From Medicago truncatula (Eukaryota > Streptophyta > Magnoliopsida > Fabales > Fabaceae): a stretch of 64,000 nt of DNA. The notes under the pieces were generated by a model that saw nothing but the letters and a program-made list of their open reading frames with translations, had not been told where the DNA came from and did no database searches. The translations under genes and the position numbers were made by a program. Positions 1 through 10,100 of this stretch are shown here, piece after piece. The stretch lies in assembly GCF_003473485.1 (NCBI RefSeq), contig NC_053042.1, positions 31,111,262 through 31,175,261 of the forward strand, read 5' to 3'. Positions within the stretch are counted from its first letter, which is position 1; each line of letters begins with the position of its first letter.

Positions 1-115
1 TTAGTCATTTTATTCTAGTCCTTTTCGTTATTATTATTATCATTATTTTATTATGTTGTTTGTTTTTATTTTTATTAAAAAAGGCATAAAATGAAAATTC
101 ATCAAGAATAGTCTA

Positions 116-593
116 CCAGAACGTTCTCCAGAACGTTCTGGTCGTACTGCGAGCGAAATAAAGTGACCTCATTATGTCCCATCAAATATGCCATTAGATT
201 ACAGCTGCACAACACCACACGTTTTGCTTCAAAAGTGCATGGAACTAAAAGAACATTCTTGAGAACATTCTGGTGGAACTTCAAAGGGATAAGAATGACA
301 TCATCATGTTCCCTCATGTTGCCACCAGATCACAACTATTTTTTCATCACATGTGGTTGTCTCAAAAAGGAAAGGAACAACAAGAATGTTCTTAAGAACA
401 TTCTCCATGTGGCAAATTTTACAACTTGGACACTCTTGCTCTCAAAGCAACAAAGGACAGCACTTGTAGCTTTCAAAGAAGTGCCAAACAGCTGTAAAAA
501 CAAGTGGCCTCCAAACTTATACAGCTTGCATTCACGTGTCCACCTTTTCTCTTTGCAAATTGGAAGTTCCAGAACGTTCTGGAGAACGTTCTG
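116..593. promoter_or_regulatory. Four heat-shock-element-like palindrome pairs upstream of the LTR TATA box
   Basis: Four sites each carry two copies of AGAANNTTCT at a 12-bp period: 116-141, 250-273, 383-404 and 569-593. The unit CCAGAACGTTCTGG fits the classical heat-shock consensus CnnGAAnnTTCnnG. The site at 383-404 is a perfect 22-bp palindrome. All four lie about 125-600 bp upstream of TATAAATA at 718, where an LTR enhancer would be. The 4-bp gap between the two palindromes is not the canonical 2-bp step, so binding by a heat-shock factor is a proposal. Confidence 0.5.
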
Positions 594-717
594 CATGAAC
601 AAAATTCACTTTTTTCTCATTCATGCGCTCCAAGCAACAAAAACATAAGCACATGGGCTGTTTTTAACAAGGAAAACACAGCTGTTTTTGTCTGTGAAGC
701 TCCAAGTCTTTCACCTC

Positions 718-725
718 TATAAATA
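718..725 (+). promoter_or_regulatory. TATA box of the LTR
   Basis: The sequence TATAAATA sits in a C/T-rich context and is followed about 30 bp later by a purine-rich stretch typical of an LTR transcript start. It is downstream of the palindrome pairs and upstream of the long pyrimidine leader, which supports its role as the LTR core promoter. Confidence 0.55.
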
Positions 726-1043
726 CAAGCATACCTCAATGGCAAAAGGGGAGGCTTACACACAAAGAATTGAATCTTTCTCAAAGTGAAGGTGTTCACT
801 ACTTTCAAACAAAGTTTTTTTTTCTTCTTTCTTTCTTTCTTTTCTTTCTCATCACCATCAACAAACAAACACAAAACAACACACCCTCATTACCAAAACA
901 AACAAAAATCAAACAAAACAACCCTCTTTTTTTTTTTTCTTCTTCTTTCTTTCTTTCTTCTACTCTCCCACAAAGGTATATCATCTCCCCTTTCTTTTCT
1001 TTCCTCCTTTTTCTTTTTCTTTTCACTTTTTCCTTTCGTTCAT

Positions 1044-1044
<1 letters not shown>

Positions 1045-1134
<90 letters not shown>
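1045..1134. repeat. Compound microsatellite (CT)30(AT)15
   Basis: An uninterrupted CT run occupies 1045-1104 and passes directly into an AT run at 1105-1134. It lies in the presumed transcribed leader of the LTR and is likely length-variable. Confidence 0.95.
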
Positions 1135-1136
<2 letters not shown>

Positions 1137-1171
1137 TTTAATTTATTTTTCACTAAAATACACACCTCAAT

Positions 1172-1599
1172 CCAGAGTGCTCTGGTCCAAAATTAACTGT
1201 TAATATTATATTCTCCAGAGTGCTCTGGTCCTAAATTAACTGTTAATATTTTATTTTTGTTTAATTTAATTATTCTCCAGAACAATCTGGTCCTTGTTAA
1301 TTAAATTAATCCAGAGTGCTCTGGTCCTAAATTAACTGTTAATATTTTATTTTTTTTTAATTTAATTATTCTCCAGAACAATCTGGTCCTTGTTAATTAA
1401 ATTAATCCAGAGTGCACTGGTCCTATATTAACTGTTAATATTATATTTTTGTTTAATTTAAATATTCTCCAGAACAATCTGGTCCTTGTTAATTAAATTA
1501 ATCCAGAGTGCTCTGGTCCTTGTTAATTAAATTAATCCAGAGTGCTCTGGTCCTAAGTTAATTGTTAATATTATATTTTTGTTCTCCAGAGTGTTCTGG
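1172..1599. repeat. Ten-copy palindrome array CCAGANNNNTCTGG (one copy imperfect)
   Basis: Copies start at 1172, 1215, 1277, 1311, 1373, 1407, 1469, 1503, 1537 and 1586. Two versions, CCAGAGTGCTCTGG and CCAGAACAATCTGG, alternate. The copy at 1407 ends CACTGG, so it keeps only CCAGA...CTGG. The 34- and 62-bp spacings give a 96-bp higher-order period. The core matches the upstream HSE-like units in its CCAGA...TCTGG arms. Confidence 0.85.
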
Positions 1600-2375
1600 T
1601 CCTATATATATTAAATACTATTTATCTTGTTGAACTAACGTAAACTAACAATCTTTTCTTCACACCCACACACTTTTATTTTTTATTCCTCTATTAGTTT
1701 AATTTTCAGTTATTATGCAAAAACAACAAAAACATTCAAATATCCAAAATTCACAAAAAGAACTTTTCACAATAAACCTTGATCTTAAATCAAGTTACCG
1801 TCTTTTTATTTTATTTTTCTTAATCAAATTTCAAATCAATTCTAATTCAACTTTAAGTCAGTTTTCTTCAATCTAAAAAACACAAATCAATTCCCATTTG
1901 CCACTTGGCTTTTTATTTTCAAAACCTTTTTTCAAAATCTAATAAAAAAACTTAACCAATCAAACGTCAATTTCTACCCCGAACTACGAGGTTTTGATCC
2001 CTCACGGGTACGTAGGCAGAGGACCTTATCCTTCCAAATCAACTAAAAAACATTTTTCTTTTTTTCTCTTCAATTAAAATCAATTTTCTTTTCTTTTTCA
2101 ACTCATCATTCAATTCCATTTTCATCTCTTTAAAAGCAAGCAAGTTTAAGCACAAAAAGTTAAATAAAATCAAGAGGTACTCGTAGAGTACTACAAATAT
2201 TTAGGGTGCTAATACCTTCCCTAAATATAACCAACCCCCGAACCCTAAATCTCTTCAAAATGGGTGGTTTGGAACTTTTTCCCCTTAAAAAAAAAATTTG
2301 TTCAGTCGTAAGATAAAAAGTGAGTCAAAAAGCTAATCAAATGGCCTTGACATCCGAAAAATGGCGCGACACAAG

Positions 2376-2772
2376 TAAAAGAAGCTAAAATTTCTTGCAT
2401 ACATATATAATCTAATCATAGACTCTAGATGTGTGATGCAATCCGCCTCCTATTCAAGACATTGAACAACTGATGAGTTAATAGTTACTCTTAAGTCTTC
2501 CAATGTAATATGTTAAACTTGAAAACATCACCCCAAAATACAGTAAGTAAAACTCAGTAACATAATTTATATGAAATTATTTTTGAGGTTTCCAGCCATG
2601 CCGATGGGCTAGCATGGAAAAATCCTCTCTTTAATTAAAAAAATAACTTGGTACATATATTAAATCTAAAAATAAAGAGGAATGTCATGCTACAGTCTTG
2701 GTTCCATACATTGAACTCATCGATTCAACATAAATAAGAAATCTTTCGTCTATTAAACATATAACCAAAACA
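2376..2772. other. Non-coding stretch, nothing recognised
   Basis: AT-rich sequence between the LTR remnant and the first MITE. I see no ORF, terminal repeat or RNA gene in it. Confidence 0.5.
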
Positions 2773-3063
2773 AGTTCGGGTATGCTTCATTTAGGCTAAG
2801 CTTCATTTACTCCATTTATGGTTTGGATGTAAGACATGTGGCAAAAAAATATCTAACGGTCGAGATTTTAAATTAAAAAACAAATATTTGTTTAACAGAA
2901 ATACATAATAATAACAAACAAATCATGTTCCCTTCTTCTCTCATATCACAACAACCTTTTATTGTTTTTTAATTGAAAATCTCAACCGTTAGATATTTTT
3001 TTGCCACATGTCTTACATCCAAACCTTAAATGGAGCTTAGCCTAAATGGAGCATACTCGAACT
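2773..3063. mobile_element. Hairpin MITE with arms of about 100 bp
   Basis: The left end (AGTTCGGGTATGCT) and right end (AGCATACTCGAACT) are near-perfect reverse complements. The pairing continues inward through a conserved block containing GTAAGACATGTGGC and its complement, then through an A-rich/T-rich pair. Only about 70 bp of loop remains. The flanks offer a possible 9-bp target duplication (CCAAAACAA and CCAAAATAA), with one mismatch. It has no coding capacity. Confidence 0.8.
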
Positions 3064-3088
3064 CCCAAAATAATAATGTTTTTTTTTT

Positions 3089-3568
3089 GGCTTAATTGCA
3101 CTTTTCCCCCTATAGTTTGCCAATTGTGCGATTTTGCACCCCATAGTTTTAAACGAGCGATTTTGCCCCCTATAGTTTTCCCCCTTTCTGATTTTATGCT
3201 TCCCATGACATTTAGTGTTGTGTCTGTTTTTTATCAATTAATGTGTGCCACGTGTGTAATTTCATTTTTTTAAAAATAAAAAAATGGTATTTTTCAGATT
3301 TTGAGAGAAGGAGGGACGTGATATTTCTTCTAAAAATCTGAAAAATCACGTGCCCCCTTCTCTCAAAATCTGAAAAATACCATTTTTTTTTTTAAATGGA
3401 ATTACACACGTGGCAGACATTAATTGATAAAAAAACCAGCACTAAATGTCATGGGGACCATAAAATCAGAAAGGGGGAAAACTATAGGGGCAAAATCGCT
3501 CGTTTAAAACAATGGGATGCAAAATCGCACAATTGGCAAAGTACAGGGGGGAAAAGTGCAATTAAGCC
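3089..3568. mobile_element. Long-hairpin MULE-type MITE
   Basis: The ends read GGCTTAATTGCAC and GTGCAATTAAGCC, and the arms pair along roughly 230 bp each, including a central inverted repeat around TTTTCAGATTTTGAGAG. Both sides are flanked by T runs of ten or more, which would hide a T9 target duplication. The terminal GGCT(T/A)AATT matches the MITE at 29697, which has a clear 9-bp duplication, so this is assigned to a Mutator-like family. Confidence 0.85.
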
Positions 3569-3663
3569 TTTTTTTTTTTTTTTTTTTTTTTTACGGTATG
3601 AATCATAGGAGATGATATTTGAGTTGCTTAACTTTGTCAATGAGTTACATTTTGCATTTTCAA

Positions 3664-3763
3664 TTCATATTGTTTTTTTTTTTTTTTGGTGGCAGGGGTT
3701 TGAACCTTGGAGCTTGCATATATTATGTTTTGTCCATACCAACTGAGTTAAGCTCACGAGGAC
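3664..3763 (-). mobile_element. tRNA-derived SINE fragment
   Basis: Read on the minus strand it has a pol III A-box-like AACTCAGTTGG and a B-box-like GGTTCAAACCC, preceded by the segment GTGAGCTTA shared with the copies at 9625 and 54474. It ends in a poly-A, seen here as a T run on the plus strand. It belongs to the same SINE family found several times in this window. Confidence 0.6.
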
Positions 3764-3784
3764 AGTTCATATTGGTTTATACGA

Positions 3785-4360
3785 GGAACAAGATGAGACA
3801 TTATATTTCATATAAAATAATTCATATGAATTCCAAGTTCATGTTTTCAACAGTTTATTTACCCCTAATATTGAGAAAACTAATCTATCAATTGATAATC
3901 AACTTACTCGACTGTAAAAAAGTTGATTCAATACAATTTATGATATATGGAAATTTTATTTTATGATAGAAAATCTAGTAATATAGAATTGATACTGACC
4001 CAACTTCACGACTATATAAAGAACTTGGCTCAATATAACATCTTTTCAATATGATATCCATTTATATGGATATCTTAAAACTCAATAAATCTTTTGAGAC
4101 ATAGAGGAATATAATATAATCTCAATGTGTAACTTTGTTCCTCAATGTGACAATACATTAACTCTTCAGGAGCCTTCGATAATCTTGTAGTTCTTCAGGA
4201 ACTATATCACAAATGATCAAGAAAAGTCATAATTTGAGCAATCCTTTAGAGATTGTTTAATACACTCAACAATTAAATTTGAAACATAGTTTGTAAACAT
4301 GTTTTATTTGTAAACTTCTAATGTATGGTTTGTAACCATTGTGCATTTTGTCATTAAAGC
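3785..4360 (-). mobile_element. Relic of the same non-coding LTR element found at 9862-15660
   Basis: The segment at 3845-3960 (around 'cccctaatattg', 'ttgataatcaac' and 'gatatatgg') aligns in order with 11825-11930. The segment around 4110-4185 ('ctcaatgtg...aggagccttc') aligns with about 12985-13035. The match is diverged and has no LTRs, so this is an old fragment of a related element. Confidence 0.6.
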
Positions 4361-4429
4361 TAAATTTTTCTAGTAATTGATGTGTGAGTTGTGCATTTTT
4401 TAAGAGTGATACAATGGTCAAACATAAGA

Positions 4430-4790
4430 AAATTGATGCTTTTATTTTTTCCTCGAAAGAAAGGTTTTCGAGGAAGATGAAAATTGTTTAGCTTCAACAT
4501 GGACAAGGGAAAGGAACCCTTTATGTGATCAAATAATTCAACTAGATGAGAATCCTTGCAAGATTCAGAAATTCATGATGGATAAACTTGATGACAATTG
4601 TTTAGTACATGGCCCCAAAAAACGCCCTCAAATTTGGGAATACCCGGTGAATCAAATAGATGAAGTTCAAAGAGCTTATCTTAATTAGGGTCCCTATCCA
4701 TTACTATTTGAAAAATTCATCTCAACAAAAGATAAGCATCCAAGTGAATTTCAATCGTCTTGGTTCCAAATGTTTCTTTCATAGTTATAT
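4430..4790 (+). pseudogene. hAT-type (TTF/DUF4371) transposase pseudogene, N-terminal part
   Basis: Conceptual translation with frameshifts gives a lysine-rich KIDAF start, an acidic stretch, then CDQIIQLDENP, HGPKKRP and QSSWF. These are hallmarks of the TTF-type zinc-finger/DUF4371 hAT-like proteins, which carry a 'GP...HP..FQ.SWF' block. Stops and frameshifts break it. A further piece (CLLCYRLK) lies at 6188-6214, just before a LINE insertion, and the gene resumes at 8672. It is a dead transposase gene. Confidence 0.55.
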
Positions 4791-6187
4791 AACTGATGAC
4801 TCCTAACTATGTCATGTATTTAGGTGTTTTATCCGGTAGTTTTGCTACTTTATTATATGTTTTCAAATAATTTTAGATTGAGTTACTCGGTTTTGGAAAC
4901 ATACAGTCTTATAATGAAGATAGTCGTTGTGAGTCATTTGATTTCCCTAAACAAACAACTATATAGGGTGTCAGTGTCTTCTTTGTGTTATCCGTTAAGT
5001 TGATCCAATTATACGATGTTTGGAAGATGTACAAAGGTATGAGACTTGTCACATTGAAGAATTAAGATCAGACTTTACTTGGGGGAATTTTGTCCCAAGT
5101 CACAAGACAAATCATAGGTTAAAATGCTTGAAATAATTGATACTCAGATGGGTTAACCCTTGGAAACGTAGATGAGGCGCATGAAGCCATCCACGAGGCA
5201 TGTGTCAACTTCAAAGCCCATTGAAGTTGCGTCAACTTCAAAGCCCATTGAAGTTGCGTCAACATTTGCGAGACGTGTAGCATAACATGCGACATGTACA
5301 ACCATTCAATCGTTGTTTCTAAACACGTTAATGATGGTCATACGCGAGGAACATGGCCCTATGTAGAAACCAAAAAGTGGTTATAAAGCCTTAATTCCAT
5401 CAAGGAGTAAAGAGTTATAATTTTGACGATTATGAGGCGTAAACTGCGATCTAACAAACCCTTTGCGGAGTTTTCAAGGCGTAGCAACAGGATTGAAGAA
5501 CTGTCTTTAGTTGCATGTATCTTTCTCTTACCTTTTGATTATGATGTTATTTCCCGTTATCATGTGTAACTAAATTCTCACAGATCAGGATTGAATGATG
5601 AACCTTTATGGTATAGTTGGAGACATGTAATTTATGAAGTCATTTTCAATTTCTGATCAACTTTGAATTGACTTTAGGTTATATCTCGCTATTAACACCA
5701 AATTTGATAATTTGATCTAGACATATTATTAGCTAAGGTAATTGTCCCAAACATGGAAAAATTAAGTCTTATGTCTTATTTTAACAGTTTTAATAGTTTC
5801 GATAATATGAGTTTCATCTAAAACATTATGGTTATATATTATTAGATAAATGGGACCTTGGACCATAACTGGAATAAGTTTATTTTATTAAACATCGTGA
5901 GGTGAGCATCAACATTAAATTACCACCAAACTAGGAACTAAGTTGACCCAACTCGAACGGGGATTCAACAAATCTTAATTGCATTCATCCTTCTTGATCA
6001 CATCTCTATCTAATTTAAATTGCAACCAACCTTTTCAAAATCCCCCTATTTTTTTTTTAATTAAGTAAAGTTAAGTGTCTAGTAGAAACAACAATTCTAT
6101 GGAGACAATTTTTACGTACTACTTTATAACTTGTGTGATCTGATGCACTTGGTAAATTGTCATCAAGTACTTTCCAACTAATGACAT
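4791..6187. other. Non-coding stretch inside the broken hAT gene
   Basis: I recognise no gene here. A 25-bp unit around 'gtcaacttcaaagcccatt' is tandemly duplicated at about 5203-5265 and is itself weakly self-complementary (CAACTTC...GAAGTTG). The rest is AT-rich and may be an old insertion into the transposase gene. Confidence 0.4.
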
Positions 6188-6510
6188 CAATTATTGTTTG
6201 CTTTGTTACCGTTTAAAAGAATTAAAGCGATTACTAGTGATATTGTAGAAGGTACATTGAGAAACTATTCATTTAAGCGAAAATCAGTTCCCTTTTGATG
6301 GAGAAGCATGACGGCGCCGCTTGAACCTTTCTTTTTCAAACGGTTTGCTATCTTTTGTTTTTTCCTTCAATTTCTATTCACTGTTGCTCAATTGAATCAC
6401 GTATTCTTTATCATACAAATAATAGTGACAATTGCTTAATTGGCAACTGCTCTGGCCACCTTTAACTGTCAATTCTCTGACCTATTTTGTGAGGGCTGAT
6501 CTCAGCTGCC

Positions 6511-8165
6511 ATGTTCGACTGGCAGGCTGAGCTGAGGGTTCCAGCCCCAATTCCCACTGCCGGGAGGGTTTCCACACCTTACGTACCGGTGGTTCCTTCG
6601 CCGGTCTCATTTGCACAGGCACTGACAGGCACGAATAAGGCGGTATCGAATGACAATTTGCCCGTACCTTATATTCGGGGTGAAACACTTGGTATTAAGA
6701 TCACGCAAGACTTTTATGAATGTGGAAGGAATTTTTGCAAGACTAATTTGCGGGGACGGCTTGTTTTGAAGAAGGGAGACAAACCTTATACTACAAAGGA
6801 CATTGAGTCAAAACTACAGAAGCTTTGGAAGATCGGAGGGGAATGGCGTATGCTCTCTCTAGGAAGGGGATTCTATGAATTCTTTTTCTCTAATGAAACT
6901 GATATGCGCATGGTCTGGGCTGCGGGAACAATGAACTTGAAACCGGGTCTTCTTAGGCTCTTTGAGTGGTCGAAGGACTTTAACATGCACACTCAGCGCA
7001 ACACACACGCACAAGTGTGGATTCGTCTTCTTGAACTGCCACAAGAGTATTGGATGGAGCAGACGCTTCGTGAGATTGCAAGTGCGGTGGACACTCCTCT
7101 CTTGATCGACAATGCAACAACCAAACATTTGTTCGGTCACTACGCTCGCATTTTGGTGGACATGGATTTATCTCGCAAGCTCTTTCACGAAATAGTTAGA
7201 GGGAAGGGTTTGCTTTTACGTTGGAAGTAGCGTATGAATGGTTACCGGATTTTTGCACTCATTGTCAAGCCATAGGGCACAATGTGACTGCTTGTAGAAG
7301 GTTGTACCCTCGTAAGGAAACAATCGCAGCTAAGGAGAAGATTGCACAAGGGAAGAAACCAGTCCCCGTCACGAAGGAAAATTGGGTCCCAACCCAAGAC
7401 AACCCGGCAGGTATTGGTTCATCCACTGCCTTTGGAGCAAATAATCAGGAGGATGCAGCAGCGGCAATTCCTCAAAAGACTTTGGAGGTTACTGTTCCTG
7501 TTCAGCTCATTGACAACCCGACATTCGAAAAAGAAACAGAAACATAAATATTGCACAAGGAAGCAGGAAAAACAACATTGGACCAGACAGAAACCGCAAC
7601 ATGTGACAGAGAAGAGGAAACCGCCACTATGGACATCCAATTAGAAACCACAACATTGGAGCAGGAAATAGATACAAGTCAGCACAAAGATACAAGTATT
7701 CCTCTCCAAATTACCCTTGAAGCCGCAGAAGGGGCAACATTACAAGGTGCAGCAGAAGTTACTAAGAATCGCACAAACTGGCTGCCTAGCACTTCAATAC
7801 ATGTGTTGGAGGAGATAACTGTTAATGAGAATATAGGCAAGGCTGATGGTGGAAATGACTTCGAGCAAGTTACATCTGAAATTGGCCTACAAACCCAACA
7901 CGCAGTAAACACTGGTACTGATGACGCAGAGGTAAATATATCGTCTCAGGTCCCATCTGTTCAGCCTGAAGCACACATCAGTAAAAACATACAGAATGGT
8001 CTGGATTTATGGGCCAGAATTCGCGAATACGACCAACGAATGGCTGATGAAGGCTTCACGCAAGTCCTCTCAAAGTCACAAAAGCAAGCTCGTAAAAATC
8101 AAGTCATTGGCAAGCCGCATTATCAGACTCGTGCAAAGGGAGGTCCTCCTCCATCTTCCCAATGA
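6511..8165 (+). pseudogene. LINE ORF1 (DUF4283 plus CCHC zinc knuckle), frameshifted
   Basis: The first 239 codons carry a DUF4283-type RNA-binding region (RMLSLGRGFYEF, then WIRLLELPQEYW). The frame then shifts at about 7210-7221, apparently by loss of one base in the segment 'gggtttgctttta'. It continues as YEWLPDFCTHCQAIGHNVTACRR with the CX2CX4HX4C zinc knuckle (C at 7255 onward). A TAA at 7545-7547 interrupts the same frame, which then runs on from 7551 to the TGA at 8163-8165. The acidic, Thr/Glu-rich C-terminal tail is usual for plant LINE ORF1. In the family this is the nucleic-acid chaperone that binds the LINE RNA. With one frameshift and one stop it is not functional here. Confidence 0.8.
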
Positions 8166-8460
8166 TTATGTTATTTTGGAATGTCCGAGGAAGCCAAAAA
8201 GTGAAGATGGATATGCCAATGTTGAGGAAGTACTCTCTGGTTTGTGTTTCTCATCACAACCTCTATGTCTCACTAATTTCTCTGAATTATTCAATGATGA
8301 TTTGTTGAAAGGATGCTTCTCTCTACAAAGAAAGAAGTGTTATCAAAGAAAATGATTTGCTTCAACTATGGTACTATTTGGTTAGACACGCTTCCAGCTG
8401 AGTTGTTTATGGATTTCTATTGTGACATAATTGGTTTACCCAATTATAGAGTTCCTTAAT
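8162..8460 (+). pseudogene. Start of LINE ORF2 (endonuclease), truncated by deletion
   Basis: ATG at 8162 overlaps the ORF1 stop (ATGA). The first residues MIMLFWNVRGSQK match the conserved start of plant LINE ORF2, where 'WNVRG' begins the AP-type endonuclease. Similarity stops after about 13 codons, and the remaining 250 bp before the 3' tail show no endonuclease or RT motif. Most of ORF2 has been lost. Confidence 0.6.
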
Positions 8461-8672
8461 CTTTTATTTCTTTTGTTCTGTTTTTTTTTTTTTTTTTTTT
8501 GAGGGTATTGGCCTAGTCCCCCCTCCTTCTGTAATTAATTTTCCCTTTTTTTAATAAATTTTTTCTTCGAGTTTGGCGGCAAAGGATGGCGATGTCTCGG
8601 AGTGCCAACCTAGTTGGGATGTCGAGGATGTTTCCTGATGCACGTTTTTTCTCCTTAAAAAAGAATTAAAGC

Positions 8673-9290
8673 ATGGAGAAACATCAATGTTGGAAATAGT
8701 TGCGATTTTCTTAATCATATTGAAGAGAGTCCTAGTACATGTCACAATAATGCATTAAAAGCTTTTCAAGACTTGTTCAATCAATATATGGACATCAGAA
8801 ATGCCCTAAGTTAGAATAGTTTCGATCAAATTCTCCAAAATAGACTTCGTCTAAAGTGCTTATAGATGCCATGAAGAATCTCTAAGATAAAGAAATCGAG
8901 GTTTTATTTTTTTTTAAACGATCAAACTCTTAGCATCTTACAATGTTGAACTTGCAAAAGTAGTGATAAAGAATGTTGCATACAATGCAAAGTATATTTC
9001 TCATGAAACTCAAAAGCAAATTATGCAAATCATGTTTATTGAAGTGGAACGCTTTATCTGAGAAGAAAGTGAAGATTCAATTTTTTTTTATTTATAATTT
9101 TTCATGAATCTTGTGATGAATCCCTAAGAGAGCATATGTCTACTATTTTGATGTTTGTGGATAAAAATGGTTGCACATATTTAATGATTTTTTGAGCTTC
9201 TTCATGTTAATGACAGTATAACTATCACTCTTAAAAAGAAATTTGTCATGTTCTTTCTCATCATGGTTTTGATGTTTCATATAATGTTTT
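8673..9290 (+). pseudogene. hAT-type (TTF/DUF4371) transposase pseudogene, continuation after the LINE
   Basis: Translation immediately after the target duplication gives AWRNINVGNSCDFLNHIEES and then HNNALKAFQDL. This matches the DUF4371 region, where 'FK.W.k......H....SPHN.A...c.dL' is typical. Later pieces include RLRLK, the 'SCDESLREHMS' block corresponding to the family's 'DEarD.s..EqmS', FVDKNG, and LSHHG. Stops and frameshifts are frequent. The family is a domesticated or autonomous hAT-like transposase. This copy is dead. Confidence 0.6.
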
Positions 9291-9624
9291 AACCGGTCTG
9301 ATAGGAACCGATGGAGTAGTCGATTCGAGTAGCATGATAGACCGACCATGCTTTAGAAATGGTGAAAACTGCTGCAACTTGGTTAAAACTTGTGCAAACT
9401 GGTACACGACTGTTTTGATGAACCTGACCAATTTGATGCATATATAGATTTTTAATTAAATAAATTTTATTAAAAATTGGAGTAGTGGAGAGTAGAACTC
9501 AGGACACTTCTATGATTAAAACAACACCTCATCACTGAAAAGAAAATCTGTTTTGTTTATAAATTGCTTTTAATATGTAATAGCGGAAAGACGATTATGT
9601 ATTAGTTTTTTTTTTATTTTTTTT
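9291..9624. other. Non-coding repeat-like stretch
   Basis: It contains short repeats around 'aaccggtctgat' and 'gtagtcgattcgagtag' that resemble degraded transposon ends. I see no gene or clear element boundary. Confidence 0.35.
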
Positions 9625-9751
9625 TATCAAGTAGCATAGTGGTTAGAGCTCACACATTTTAATGTGGAGAAGTGGGGTGTCCGAGATTCGAATTCCGGCC
9701 CCTGCATATAATATACAATATCCTTACCAATTGAGTTAAGCTCACGAGGAT
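9625..9751 (-). mobile_element. tRNA-derived SINE
   Basis: On the minus strand it starts near CTCGTGAGCTTAACTCAATT (A-box-like AACTCAATTGG), continues through ATATGCAGGGGCCGG, and has a B-box-like ATTCGAATCTC. It ends CTACTTGATAAAAAAA. It is the reverse-orientation counterpart of the copy at 54474-54607. Confidence 0.7.
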
Positions 9752-9861
9752 CATATATTAGTTTTTTCTATTACGCGTAATTGTATATAGAAATAGATAT
9801 CACTTTTGATATATACTACAAAAAAATATTTTTTTTACTAATAAGATTATAACAAACTCTT

Positions 9862-10100
9862 TGTTATGAAACTATTAGAATAAGAAGAACAAGAACAAGA
9901 TTAAAGAGAAGAAGAGAGAATAGAGAGAGAAGAAAGAGGATTATATTATTCTCTTGTGATGTATAATTAGGTTACATATGAGCTCTATTTATAGAGAAAT
10001 ACAATGACTTGGGGAGCAAGCACAATATGGCCCAATAAGCTAACAATATGATCCAATAACCCAATTGTTATATGGACATCCACTTGTAATATTCATAACA
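9862..10100 (-). repeat. 3' LTR (239 bp) of the non-coding element
   Basis: TG...CA termini. The minus-strand reading contains the TATA-like TCTATAAATAGAGC near 9980-9995. It is identical to the other LTR except for a G/A difference near 10074 and the absence of one 20-bp repeat unit. A purine-rich PPT is adjacent at 10101-10111. Confidence 0.9.

Larger units (their letters stand above)
1..2375 (+). mobile_element. LTR and leader remnant of a Ty3/gypsy (Ogre/Tat-like) retrotransposon
   Basis: There is no convincing ORF. The order of elements resembles the LTR and leader of large legume gypsy elements. It starts with an upstream region containing palindromes, followed by a TATA box (718-725) and a pyrimidine-rich leader. 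A stretch near 1978-2035 and another near 2175-2265 (ending in a run reading 'gggtgctaatacctt...') resemble legume Ogre-type leaders as I remember them. A possible degenerate primer-binding site reading ATGGCGCGAC lies at 2361-2370. No gag-pol follows and a MITE starts at 2773, so this is a solo or truncated copy. The 5' LTR end probably lies before the window. The family name is inference. Confidence 0.5.
6229..8658 (+). mobile_element. L1-type LINE, internally deleted, with 14-bp target duplication
   Basis: The element is bounded by AAAAGAATTAAAGC at 6215-6228 and 8659-8672, a perfect 14-bp duplication. It contains an ORF1 (6511-8165), the first codons of ORF2 overlapping ORF1 at ATGA, and a 3' region with a T-run, a G/C-rich tract and a terminal A-rich stretch. 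Most of ORF2 (endonuclease and reverse transcriptase) is absent, so the element is about 2.4 kb. It inserted into the decayed hAT transposase gene, whose reading frame continues at 8672. Confidence 0.85.

Noticed and set aside
163..648. 161-codon plus-strand open frame
   Set aside because: It covers the palindrome pairs and both strands are open. It looks like chance in LTR upstream DNA and has no recognisable domain.
770..1196. Long Ser/Leu/Phe-rich open frames across the pyrimidine tracts
   Set aside because: They result from T/C-rich low-complexity DNA and the CT/AT microsatellite, with no codon structure.
6482..6688. Short minus-strand frame opposite LINE ORF1
   Set aside because: Shadow of the ORF1 coding region.
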